Assembly (NCBI GenBank): GCA_018262795.1
Contig: JADFDM010000016.1
Span: 1-59,298, forward strand
Origin: Sphingobacteriales bacterium
GTDB taxonomy: Bacteria; Bacteroidota; Bacteroidia; Chitinophagales; LD1
Reading direction: 5' to 3'
DNA length: 59,298 bases
Position 1 is the first letter of the stretch. The number at the start of each line of letters is the position of its first letter. Shown piece after piece: positions 27,308-36,011 of the stretch. The position numbers and the translations under genes are program-made. The notes under the pieces were generated by a model. It did no database searches. It worked only from the letters and a program-made list of their open reading frames with translations, and was not told the DNA's origin.

Positions 27308-29104
27308 CTAAAAGCAATACTTATTTTCTTCAATCAACTTATCGGCCACTCTTCTGCGGGCGGCAATGGTATCAAAGGCTTCGTATTTGGTAAAGCGCTT
27401 TAAGCCCATGAGCATAATGCGCAGTGTATCGCCATCGTTGAAAGCAGTAATAGCATGTTTGCCTGAAAGATTGATGCGCTCCAATGAATCAGAGATGTAA
27501 GTGCGCGTCATGTCAATCTGTAAAGCACAAGCCTCTTCTCCCAAAGTGTTCAATAATTTTTCAGTGCGAAGAAGTATGGATTCGCTGGCATACAATTCAA
27601 TCAGCATGTCGGAAATGTTCATGATAATTTCTTGCTGCTTCTCTAAGTCTTGCATAAATTTCTGCACCGCTGCACCGGCCGTCATCAGGATCGCTTTCTT
27701 AGCATTTTTCAGAGCCTTCTTTTCGGCTGCGAAGAAATCATCCGAACTATCGCCTCCGAAATCGGGCACACTCATCAATTCTTTTTGCACCGCCATAGCC
27801 GGAGTAATTAAATCCAACTCACCGCGCATCGCTTTCTTGACTAACATGCTTACACTCAGCAAGCGGTTAATTTCGTTCGTGCCTTCAAAGATGCGGTTGA
27901 TACGCGAATCGCGATAAGCGCGTGCCACCGGATATTCTTCACTGAAACCGGTTCCACCAAAAACCTGCACCGCTTCGTCCACTACATAATCCAATACTTC
28001 GGAACCGAATACTTTGAGAATTGCGCACTCAATAGAATATTCTTCTGCCGCGATCAATTTCGCCTGCACCTTGTCGGTGCCTTTGGCCGCCAGGTTCTGA
28101 ATCATTTCATCTATAGAACCGGCTATGCGATAAGTAGCAGATTCGGCAGCATAAATTTTAACAGCCATTTCAGCGAGCTTATGTTTGATAGCTCCGAAGG
28201 ATGAAATGGGCACATTAAACTGAATGCGCTCGTTGGCATAATTGATAGCGGTACTACATGCTTTTTTTGAACCGCCCAAACAAAGCACCCCTAATTTATA
28301 GCGACCGATGTTCAGCACGTTAAAAGCAATTTTATGTCCTTTGCCTATTACGCCCAATACATTCTCCACCGGAACTTTTACATTATTGAAGAACACTTGG
28401 CGGGTAGAAGAGCCTTTAATGCCCAACTTTTCTTCTTCACTGCCGAGCGAAATGCCTTCTGATTTGGCATCTACGATAAAGGCGGTGAATTTCTCTCCGT
28501 CAATTTTCGCAAACACGGTAAAGATATCGGCAAAGCCGCCATTAGTGATCCACATCTTTTGTCCGTTCAGCACATAGTATTTCCCATCTTCGGTGAGCAC
28601 CGCCTTTGTGCGAGCACCCAGTGCATCGCTACCCGAACCCGGCTCCGTTAAGCAGTAAGCCGCTTTAATATCTCCGGCAGCTAATCCGGGAAGATATTTT
28701 TGTTTTTGCTCCTCGGTACCGAAATAAAGAATAGGCAAGGTGCCAATGCCGGTGTGAGCTGCAAATGCAGCCGCCCATGCATGTCCTTTCCCGATTTCTT
28801 CATTAATAACAGTGTCGGTGATCAAATCTACTCCCATGCCACCAAACTCTTCCGGCACCGCAGCACCTAATAATCCCAGTTCGGCAGACTCCTTCAGAAT
28901 CTGAATCACTAATTCAGGATCTTGTTTGTCTATTCGCTGGATGTTAGGAGCCACGCGGCTGCTAATAAAATCTTCAGCCGTTTGGCCAAACATTTTTTGT
29001 TCTTCACTTAATTCATCTTTTGTGCGGATGTTAGCAAAAGAAGTTTCCTTGATCAAAAATTCTCCGCCTTTGAGAACTCGTTTTGTTTGTGTGTTTGTTT
29101 CCAT
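27308..29104 (-). CDS. acyl-CoA dehydrogenase (VLCAD-like), second paralogue
   Basis: 598 aa. Same layout as the gene downstream: KRVLKGGEFLIKETSF at the start, AAYCLTEPGSGSDALGARTK, MWITNGGFADIFTVFAK, and the catalytic Glu in RIFEGTNEINRLLS. The C-terminal ~150 residues again form the extension of long-chain enzymes. The two paralogues differ through their whole length, so the pair is an old duplication and probably covers different chain lengths. A 109-bp gap separates them. Upstream on the same strand lies a truncated four-helix-bundle gene. Confidence 0.95.
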   Translation of the reverse strand: METNTQTKRVLKGGEFLIKETSFANIRTKDELSEEQKMFGQTAEDFISSRVAPNIQRIDKQDPELVIQILKESAELGLLGAAVPEEFGGMGVDLITDTVINEEIGKGHAWAAAFAAHTGIGTLPILYFGTEEQKQKYLPGLAAGDIKAAYCLTEPGSGSDALGARTKAVLTEDGKYYVLNGQKMWITNGGFADIFTVFAKIDGEKFTAFIVDAKSEGISLGSEEEKLGIKGSSTRQVFFNNVKVPVENVLGVIGKGHKIAFNVLNIGRYKLGVLCLGGSKKACSTAINYANERIQFNVPISSFGAIKHKLAEMAVKIYAAESATYRIAGSIDEMIQNLAAKGTDKVQAKLIAAEEYSIECAILKVFGSEVLDYVVDEAVQVFGGTGFSEEYPVARAYRDSRINRIFEGTNEINRLLSVSMLVKKAMRGELDLITPAMAVQKELMSVPDFGGDSSDDFFAAEKKALKNAKKAILMTAGAAVQKFMQDLEKQQEIIMNISDMLIELYASESILLRTEKLLNTLGEEACALQIDMTRTYISDSLERINLSGKHAITAFNDGDTLRIMLMGLKRFTKYEAFDTIAARRRVADKLIEENKYCF

Positions 29105-29289
29105 TTTAGTTGAGTATGAGTATGAAGTAAATAGTAATTAGTAGTTAGAAAATAGTGGCTGGGAATGAATTGTTAGGTTTTGGTTTGGTGTATTTGTCAA
29201 AGTGTTTCATCTCAGGATTTAATTTTTGTTGAAGCGTAAAATTTCTATGCTGAACTTCATTGCCCTTCTCACACAATTCATTAAAAACA

Positions 29290-29460
29290 TTAGCAGACTG
29301 CCCCCTCCGCCACATTGGATGGAGCGGATACGGCACTTTTTCTCATCTGAAAGATTAGTCCACATTTCTCGTCCTTTGGAAATTCAGCAGTAGCTTTATA
29401 AATTTCTACACCCAAGCCAATCGCTTTTTCCCAAACTTTTAATTGCTTGTAATTGTGCAT
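29290..29460 (-). pseudogene. truncated four-helix-bundle (23S rRNA intervening-sequence type) protein
   Basis: The frame opens at ATG 29460 and stops at TAA 29292-29290 after 56 codons. It begins MHNYKQLKVWEKAIGLGVEI and includes SAVSAPSNVAEGA, which is the N-terminal half of the family known as four helix bundle or S23/IVP proteins (usually ~115-125 residues). The conserved SNIAEGAGR motif is broken: the frame ends two codons after EGA. The DNA that follows does not encode the second half in any frame. It sits between the thiolase and acyl-CoA dehydrogenase genes and looks like a remnant of an insertion. Confidence 0.8.
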
Positions 29461-29510
29461 GATTGATTTTTATTGTTTCAATACTATTTACTTGCTACTA
29501 CCTACTTTAG

Positions 29511-30680
29511 CTACAGCCTTTCAAAAATTCCGGCAATCCCTTGTCCACCACCGATGCAGGCAGTGACCATACCGTAACGGCTCTTTCTACGCTGCATCTC
29601 ACCAATAAGTTTATGGAAAAGATAAGTTCCCGATGCTCCGAGTGGATGGCCGAGAGCTACTGCTCCTCCATTCACATTAATGACATCGGTGTTGAGGTGT
29701 GCTTCCTGAATAACCGCCAGCGATTGTGCGGCAAAAGCCTCATTCAACTCAATCAATTCCATGTCTTCTAATTTAAGTCCGGCTTGTTTCAGTGCTTTAG
29801 GAATAGCGGCTACAGGGCCCATTCCCATAATGGTAGGGTCAACCCCAACAGAAGCCACATTCACCATGCGGGCAATCGGTTGTAAGTTCAACTCCTTCAC
29901 CACTCTTTCGCTCACCACTAACACAAAAGCAGCCGCATCTGATGTTTGCGAAGAATTACCGGCAGTTACCTGCCCTCCGTTTTTGAAAACCGGTTTTAGT
30001 TTTGCCAACCCTTCCATTGAAGTGCCCTTGCGAGGACCCTCATCCTGACTCACGGTATGGGTGCGGGTTTTCTTCTTACCATCTTCGAAATACACTTCTT
30101 CTACTTCTACCGGAACTATGAACTCCGAAAATTTTCCGGTCTCTAGAGCAGCAATAGCTTTTAGGTGAGAGTTCACTGAAAACTCATCACTCTGCTCGCG
30201 AGTGATTCCGAATTTAGTTGCAATGTTTTCAGCGGTTAATCCCATACCGATATAATATTCAGGATGGTCTTTGGCTATTTCGTAATTAGGTACGGTTTTG
30301 TAGCCAACTGTGGGCACTAAGCTCATGCTTTCTGTTCCTCCGGCAATAATCACATCTGCCATTCCCGCTTTGATTTTTGCAGTAGCCATAGCAATGGTTT
30401 CAACGCCTGAGCCACAGTAGCGATTCACCGATACTCCGGGAATTTCTAACGACAAAGCACGAACGGCTACCCATCGAGCCATTTGCAAGCCCTGTTCTGC
30501 TTCGGGTACTGCATTCCCTACTATCAAATCATCCACCCGCTTAGGGTCGAGTTCGGGAACTCTTCTCATTAAGTCTTTAATAGCGTAGTAGGCCATATCC
30601 ACCGGAGTGGTAAATCTGAATCCGCCTTTTTTTGCTTTGCCGATGGCGGTGCGGCTTCCTGCTATGATATATGCTTCCAT
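29511..30680 (-). CDS. acetyl-CoA C-acyltransferase (thiolase)
   Basis: 389 aa from ATG 30680 (MEAYIIAGSRTAIGKAKKGG); eight extra residues upstream are open but unlikely. The nucleophile Cys89 is in SVNRYCGSGVETIA. His345 is in VALGHPLGASG and Cys375 in TACIGGGQG. It performs the last step of beta-oxidation, splitting 3-ketoacyl-CoA. It lies 149 bp downstream of the FadN-like fusion and is part of the same pathway unit. Confidence 0.95.
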   Translation of the reverse strand: MEAYIIAGSRTAIGKAKKGGFRFTTPVDMAYYAIKDLMRRVPELDPKRVDDLIVGNAVPEAEQGLQMARWVAVRALSLEIPGVSVNRYCGSGVETIAMATAKIKAGMADVIIAGGTESMSLVPTVGYKTVPNYEIAKDHPEYYIGMGLTAENIATKFGITREQSDEFSVNSHLKAIAALETGKFSEFIVPVEVEEVYFEDGKKKTRTHTVSQDEGPRKGTSMEGLAKLKPVFKNGGQVTAGNSSQTSDAAAFVLVVSERVVKELNLQPIARMVNVASVGVDPTIMGMGPVAAIPKALKQAGLKLEDMELIELNEAFAAQSLAVIQEAHLNTDVINVNGGAVALGHPLGASGTYLFHKLIGEMQRRKSRYGMVTACIGGGQGIAGIFERL

Positions 30681-30829
30681 GTTTTGCGATTTTCGACTGT
30701 TCACTTTTCGATAAAAAACCGACAGTCTGGTTATTTAAATTTTGTCTGAGTTTCTAATGTTTTTGAGAAATTATAAATGTTTCGTTGCGGTTTGTCGAAA
30801 TTCGTATATCGTATAATCGCATATTGTAT

Positions 30830-33262
30830 TTAGTTTCTCAAAGGCTTTCCGGTAGTCAAAATGCTTTGTATTCTCTCCAATGTTTTCTTTTCCCCACACA
30901 GTGAAAGGAAGGCTTCTCTTTCTAAATCGAGCAGATATTGTTCGCTCACTATAGATTCGCTGGTGAGGTCGCCACCGCAAAGTACCCAAGCAATTTTCTG
31001 CGCGATTTTGTAATCGTGGTCGCTGGCATAAGCGCCAACTCTGAAGGAAGCAGCTCCGGCATAAAGTGCGGCAAGCCCGCTTCTGCCCAATACAGTAATA
31101 TCTGTGCGCAGTGGTTTCTGCACATAGCCTTCTTCAAACAGATCCAATACTCTGCGCTTGGCTTCAGCAATCTGTCGAGATTGATTCACCACCACCATAT
31201 CTTTCTTTTTGTCCAAGACATGAATACCGAAAGCCTCGTAAGCCGAAGTGGCCACCTTAGCGGTAGCAATCGCGGTAAAGCGTTCTGCCAACTGAGGGAT
31301 CATCGGGTCGCCATTGTAATAAGCATCGGAAGCACGAAGTGCCATTTCTTTGGTTCCACCGCCACCGGGAATAAGTCCCACGCCTACTTCCACCAAACCG
31401 ATGTATGTTTCGGCTGCTGCTACCGCACTATCGCTGTGCATACTGAATTCGCAACCACCACCGAGGGTCATACCATGCGGAGCTGCTACTACAGGGATAG
31501 AGGAATAGCGACAACGCATGGTGGCTCCTTGAAAGGCGCGAACGGCAAAATCTAACTCGTCATACTCTTGCTCCAAGGCGAACATAAAAATCATGGCGAG
31601 GTTAGCCCCGGCACTGAAGTTTGGATAATCATGGCCGAGAACCACCCCTTTCCAGCCTTGTTGTTCTGCAATATCAATTCCTTTATTGATGGCTTCAATC
31701 ACTTCGCCACCGATAGAATTCATTTTAGTAGCCCAGGACACGTTCAATACTCCATCACCGATGTCATCTACCCGGCATAAGGCATTTTTCCAAACCGGCT
31801 TCTGCTCTTTGTAGTTATCCAAGATGATAAAGGCTTCGCGGCCGGGAATAGCTTTGTATGACTTGCTCGGAATATCATAATACTTCTGCACGCCACCTTC
31901 TACTTTGTAGAAAGTTTTGAAGCCTGCTGCTAACATTTCATCTACCCATCCGTTCACTTTGAAACCGGCTTCTTTCATGCCTTTTGTCAGTGCCTCTACA
32001 CCAATAGCATCCCATTGTTCAAAGGGACCAATTTCCCATCCGAAGCCGGCACGCATCGCATCATCTATTCTATAAAGTTCATCGCTGATTTCGGGAATTC
32101 GATTGCTCACATACGCTGAAACATAGTAGGTCAATTTGCGCAGGAAATCTCCGTGCTTATCGGTTTGCTTCGCTATTGCAGGAAGACGTTTCTTCAAATC
32201 TTCGATGCTTTTGAGTTCAGTAGTAGCCGATTTTGTTTTAGTGGAAGGCTGATATTCCAGTGTTTTCCAATCGAGTGTAGCAAATGACTTTTTACCGGAA
32301 GCATCTTTGGTTTTCTTGAAAAATCCCTGACCGCTCTTGTCGCCCCACCACTTGTTCTCATTCATCTTCATAATCCAATCGGGCACCTGCATCACTTCGC
32401 GGTATTCATCGTTGGGCAGATTGTCATACGCGCCCTTCATTACTTTAATCATGGTGTCGAGGCCTACTACATCCGTAGTTCTGAAGGTGGCTGATTTGGG
32501 CTTGCCGATCAAGGTACCTGTCAAGGCATCTACTTCATCCACCGTCATATCCATTTCCTGCATTAGCTGGATCACTGCGGCAATGCTAAAAACCCCCACG
32601 CGATTGGCGATAAAGGCAGGTGTGTCTTTACACAATACGGTTTGCTTACCCAGAAACAAATCGCCATAGTGCATCAGAAAATCTATTACCTCTGGATGAG
32701 TTTCGGGGGTAGGAATAACTTCTAACAGACGCAGATAACGAGGAGGATTAAAAAAGTGAGTGCCGCAAAAATGCGCCCGGAAATCATCGCTTCTTCCTTC
32801 GGCCATTAAGTGGATAGGAATGCCGGAAGTGTTGGAAGTAATTAAAGTACCCGGCTTGCGGTATTTCTCGACACTTTCAAATACCATTTTCTTGATGTCG
32901 AGGCGCTCCACCACCACTTCGATTACCCAATCAGCATTTTTTATCCAACTGAGATTGTCTTCTAAATTTCCGGTAGTAATGCGTGATGCAAACGCTTTAT
33001 CGTACACCGGGCTGGGGTTACTCTTTAGCGCAAAAGCAAGTTCATCGTTCACTTTCTTATTCCGCAAAGCCGGTTTCTTAGCGTCCTCTTCGCTGAGGCC
33101 GGGCGTTACGATGTCTAACAAAAAGACCTTTAGTCCGATATTGGCATAATGAAGAGCAATTCGACTGCCCATTACCCCTGCTCCCAACACGGCAACAGTT
33201 TTTATTTTACGCGCTTTAGCGGGTGTTACATTCACCGCTTTTGATTCTGTAGCTGTTTCCAT
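30830..33262 (-). CDS. 3-hydroxyacyl-CoA dehydrogenase / enoyl-CoA hydratase fusion (FadN-like)
   Basis: 810 aa. The NAD-binding dehydrogenase domain comes first (VLGAGVMGSRIALHYANIG, about residues 26-44; HFCGTHFFNPPRYLRLLEVI), then its C-terminal domain, and the enoyl-CoA hydratase domain is at the C-terminal end (FSAGANLAMIF, HGMTLGGGCEFSMHSDSAV, LVEVGVGLIPGGGG). This order and length are those of Bacillus FadN, not of E. coli FadB, where the hydratase is first. The two activities turn enoyl-CoA into 3-ketoacyl-CoA for the thiolase next door. The promoter region holds a candidate TetR operator. Confidence 0.94.
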   Translation of the reverse strand: METATESKAVNVTPAKARKIKTVAVLGAGVMGSRIALHYANIGLKVFLLDIVTPGLSEEDAKKPALRNKKVNDELAFALKSNPSPVYDKAFASRITTGNLEDNLSWIKNADWVIEVVVERLDIKKMVFESVEKYRKPGTLITSNTSGIPIHLMAEGRSDDFRAHFCGTHFFNPPRYLRLLEVIPTPETHPEVIDFLMHYGDLFLGKQTVLCKDTPAFIANRVGVFSIAAVIQLMQEMDMTVDEVDALTGTLIGKPKSATFRTTDVVGLDTMIKVMKGAYDNLPNDEYREVMQVPDWIMKMNENKWWGDKSGQGFFKKTKDASGKKSFATLDWKTLEYQPSTKTKSATTELKSIEDLKKRLPAIAKQTDKHGDFLRKLTYYVSAYVSNRIPEISDELYRIDDAMRAGFGWEIGPFEQWDAIGVEALTKGMKEAGFKVNGWVDEMLAAGFKTFYKVEGGVQKYYDIPSKSYKAIPGREAFIILDNYKEQKPVWKNALCRVDDIGDGVLNVSWATKMNSIGGEVIEAINKGIDIAEQQGWKGVVLGHDYPNFSAGANLAMIFMFALEQEYDELDFAVRAFQGATMRCRYSSIPVVAAPHGMTLGGGCEFSMHSDSAVAAAETYIGLVEVGVGLIPGGGGTKEMALRASDAYYNGDPMIPQLAERFTAIATAKVATSAYEAFGIHVLDKKKDMVVVNQSRQIAEAKRRVLDLFEEGYVQKPLRTDITVLGRSGLAALYAGAASFRVGAYASDHDYKIAQKIAWVLCGGDLTSESIVSEQYLLDLEREAFLSLCGEKKTLERIQSILTTGKPLRN

Positions 33263-33307
33263 TTTTACTTTAATAATTATGGTTACTAATAATTTTCTAG
33301 TGTCTGT

Positions 33308-33325
33308 CCGTTTTCCGAAAAACGG
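33308..33325 (-). promoter_or_regulatory. short inverted repeat in the fadN promoter region
   Basis: CCGTTTT (33308-33314) and AAAACGG (33319-33325) form a dyad with a 4-nt spacer, 46 bp before the start codon of the FadN-like gene. It could be a second protein site or a leader hairpin. Confidence 0.3.
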
Positions 33326-33354
33326 GAAACGAAACTATATTTTATTTATTATTG

Positions 33355-33368
33355 ACCAAACGTTCGGT
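33355..33368 (-). promoter_or_regulatory. candidate TetR operator upstream of the FadN-like gene
   Basis: ACCAAACGTTCGGT is an imperfect palindrome around AACGTT. It lies between tetR and the FadN-like gene, about 93 bp before the start of the latter. A copy with one difference lies upstream of tetR (34108-34121). The form ACCnAnCGnTCGGT is common for TetR-family operators. Confidence 0.65.
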
Positions 33369-33386
33369 AAGCATTTTGTCATTTGC

Positions 33387-34013
33387 TTAACCGATGATAC
33401 TTCCTACTGCCTTGAGTGATGTAACGTCCTTTTCTGATTTTGCCGGATCGGTATTTTTCTCTAAGCGATTCAAGACTCTTTTAATTGTATTTTTCAGATA
33501 ATTGTGATCGTTAAAAACTCGTGAAAACATAAGACTACCCTCAATTTCCGCCACACTCCGTTCGGCCAGTTCGGTTGCAATTTTCTCCGGGTATTTGTCG
33601 AGATAAATCGTCTTTACTGCATGAAAGAAATCTAGGAAAAAGCGCTGCACTAAAGTGTTGAATTCGGGGGCCATCAAGGCGGTTTCTACGCCTATATTTC
33701 CCAGTAGGTTACCCCGCTCTTCATCTAAGAATACTTTCTCTGCAGAGATAAAGAGGTTTTCTAAACGTTTTTGAGGCGAAAGGCTTTTGTCGTAGGCATG
33801 TGAAAAAACATTGGTCTTAAAAAACTCATGTACCATTTTGATGACCCTTTTCATTAAATCCTCTTTGCTGGGGAAATAGTGGTACAAAGAACCCTTTTGC
33901 AGGCCACAGGCCGATGCAATATCACTCATAGAAGTATTGAAGTAGCTCTTCTTGCGGAATAACTTCAAGGCTTCGAGAATGATCGTCTGCTCGTCAGCTT
34001 TTTGTTTAGGCAT
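33387..34013 (-). CDS. TetR/AcrR-family regulator of the beta-oxidation genes
   Basis: 208 aa from ATG 34013 (MPKQKADEQTII); the earlier ATG at 34031 is possible but lies outside the family's usual N-terminus. The helix-turn-helix is at about residues 24-48 (TSMSDIASACGLQKGSLYHY, FPSKEDL). The C-terminal ligand domain is helical. It heads the beta-oxidation locus on the same strand, and two near-identical dyads lie in its own promoter and in that of the FadN-like gene. It probably represses both and is released by an acyl-CoA, as in FadR-type TetR proteins; the ligand is inference. Confidence 0.9.
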   Translation of the reverse strand: MPKQKADEQTIILEALKLFRKKSYFNTSMSDIASACGLQKGSLYHYFPSKEDLMKRVIKMVHEFFKTNVFSHAYDKSLSPQKRLENLFISAEKVFLDEERGNLLGNIGVETALMAPEFNTLVQRFFLDFFHAVKTIYLDKYPEKIATELAERSVAEIEGSLMFSRVFNDHNYLKNTIKRVLNRLEKNTDPAKSEKDVTSLKAVGSIIG

Positions 34014-34107
34014 AGATTGGTAAAGTAGCAAGGGTCAAGAGCTACGGATGTGTCCATTCACTTTCTCTTGCAACTTGGGCAGCGAAGGTAGGAAGATTTA
34101 TTGATTT

Positions 34108-34121
34108 ACCAAACGGTCGGT
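34108..34121 (-). promoter_or_regulatory. candidate TetR operator upstream of tetR
   Basis: ACCAAACGGTCGGT differs by one base from the site at 33355-33368. It lies 95 bp before the tetR start codon and would allow autoregulation. Confidence 0.65.
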
Positions 34122-34245
34122 TGGGAAAATTATTTCTCGTTTATCTACTCTTCAACATCTACTTGGCAATATCTCGCGGAGCAGTTCCAAGTAGAAGAAA
34201 TATTTTCACAATGGCTATTGGTATGGTTCGAGATTTTAACCTGGG

Positions 34246-35112
34246 TTAATATGCCAAAATATACTGACTACAGAATACTTCTTCCCCACCATACAACTTT
34301 ACTTTATGGCCGTTGCTTGTTGCGATGGTCACGTTACCTCGTCTAACCGTAATGAGTAATTCATGCATCGCAGGTATGTTCTTAAAGTCTTCTGCCGTAA
34401 AAGTGTATTAGCCATCATCATCAACTAATATATAGTTAGTGGCATAATGGTATAGTTTACTCATATCCGGCTGCCCCTGATCGTTCACTTCATTTTGATT
34501 CTCCACTTTGATAAGTACCCCTTTCGTATTATTTTCATCCGTTGCCCAATGCATCATTAGTCCGCTATTTCGAGTAATCACCGGACGAGAATTAATAGTC
34601 TGCCCATCATCAGTGAATTCTACATTTAAATATTTGGGGATATACAGAGAGGTCTGAAGTGATGAATAACCCGAGGTACCGGAACCTTCCATAGAGAAGG
34701 TGACTGTATGACCAAAGAAACCGGACAAGATATTAGCCTGATCATCGGAAGCATCACGAATCATATAGCCATTCCTTGTTTCCCTTGGTAACTGCAAATT
34801 ATTGATTTTAACATCGCCAACGTTTTCATACGTACGATTATCAAAAGTAAAGCTTGCCCAAAGGTTCTGACAGAATATGGCATAACAATTCCAAGTAATG
34901 TACGACTGATAATACTCATGGGAAGCCTTAAAGCTAATCACACCATGAGTATCTTCTAAAAACTGATCGTACGAATCAGTTCGGCTGTTGGATAGTTCTG
35001 ATCGAAAACTACTTGTACCAGATGTACTCCATTTGCCGTTTGAAGAATTTTCTTTTTTGCAGGATGCCGCGGTCAAAAAAAGACACATAAAGATAAAGGC
35101 TATAGATTTCAT
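34246..35112 (-). pseudogene. lipoprotein gene interrupted by an in-frame TAA
   Basis: From ATG 35112 the frame encodes a lipoprotein (MKSIAFIFMCLFLTAASCKK, lipobox AASC) of 234 residues that stops at TAA 34410-34408 right after NYILVDDDG. The same frame then continues for 53 more codons that look protein-like (YTFTAEDFKNIPAMHELLIT, VTIATSNGHKVKLYGG, EEVFCSQY) up to TAA 34248-34246. The intact product would have been about 288 residues. The most likely reading is one nonsense change in a once longer gene; a base-calling error is possible. No domain is recognised. It is a neighbour of another decayed gene. Confidence 0.7.
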
Positions 35113-35141
35113 AATGGTTGATTTTAAAGTTACTTAAATTA

Positions 35142-35611
35142 TTAGGGACATTGCACATCTGCAGCGCTACAATCGAAATATATAGGGTACAGGATGCTGA
35201 TAGTACTCAACTGAGCAGCTGAAAAATATGGATTGCCACAGAATTTATCCTGAAAAATAAAACGACCTTCTTCAGGGCAACCTTGATCTTCGTCAATTTC
35301 ACTGACCCAAAATTTCCATCCATTTGTCATTGCAGCAGTTCATGGAATCAAGCTGCCCGAAACGAGATAAAAGGGGACACAGAACTGTTGGCTGAACGTA
35401 TAGGTATCTGCCCCATATTGTACAGATGTTGGCGTTGGTGCTTTTACATATACAAACGCAGTGCCTTGAGTAGCTGAACCACAGTTACCACTTGTATTAT
35501 TGGTGGCGGGCTTCCATTACAGTCCTTTAACGTTGTAGAGATGGTAATGAAAGTGATTATAGGTAATACAATAACTAAAACTATGTATTTATATCGCAAG
35601 CTTAAAATCAT
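35142..35611 (-). pseudogene. secreted or lipoprotein gene broken by a frameshift and a TGA stop
   Basis: ATG 35611 begins a signal-like stretch (MILSLRYKYIVLVIVLPIIT) that leads to LKDCNGSPP. At about 35501-35515 the coding sense passes to another frame, TNNTSGNCGSATQGTAFVYV, and on to GADTYTFSQQFCVPFYLVSG. This frame meets TGA at 35342-35340, then goes on in the same frame with TNGWKFWVSEIDEDQGCP to a final stop at 35142. One lost base and one nonsense codon (perhaps TGG to TGA) would restore a single protein of about 155 residues. Its function is unknown. Confidence 0.6.
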
Positions 35612-36011
35612 TCGGTTTGTATTTTAGTTATTCTATTTGCTTGCGCTTTCTCCTCCTACTGCCTGTACCTAACAAAAATTCCTAGCATTGAAAAATTACA
35701 CGGTGAGCAAGGAGTTACATGGGTGCAAGTTATTTGCATACTGATTTGAGTTTATTGATGTAAGTTAGATAATGAATTTTAAAAGTCAAAGTGTTTTTTA
35801 CAATAATTACTCGAGTACGATACGAAGAAAAATATGAAGAATACCATTTAATATTTCGGATTTCTTGAGGGTGAGAGATTTGCGATTTTACCAAATATAC
35901 ATAGGCGTGGTCAAGGTCTACGTTCAAACAAAAAAGCGCTCCTCCTGTATTTTTTAAAGGCAGCATAGTGCTCTGCCATGTCGAATTCAATGTGCAGTTG
36001 GATCGGTAAAA
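35612..36011. other. 400-bp gap without a clear gene
   Basis: An 86-codon minus-strand frame (35730-35990) is open, but its codon use and sequence do not look like a conserved protein. The DNA is AT-rich. I see no terminator after the penicillin-acylase gene. Confidence 0.4.

Noticed and set aside
25393-29104. The two acyl-CoA dehydrogenases as an assembly duplication
   Set aside because: They differ throughout at protein and DNA level, so they are true paralogues.
29145-29336. Minus-strand 63-codon frame overlapping the four-helix-bundle relic
   Set aside because: It is in another frame, does not continue the family, and has no sign of being translated.
34101-34346. Plus-strand 81-codon frame
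   Set aside because: It covers the tetR operator and the tail of the decayed lipoprotein gene on the other strand, and shows no protein-like pattern.
35283-35477. Plus-strand 64-codon frame
   Set aside because: The minus strand there reads as pieces of one secreted protein; the plus frame is Cys/Trp-rich noise.
35730-35990. Minus-strand 86-codon frame after the penicillin-acylase gene
   Set aside because: No domain, no signal and unusual composition; support is too weak to call a gene.
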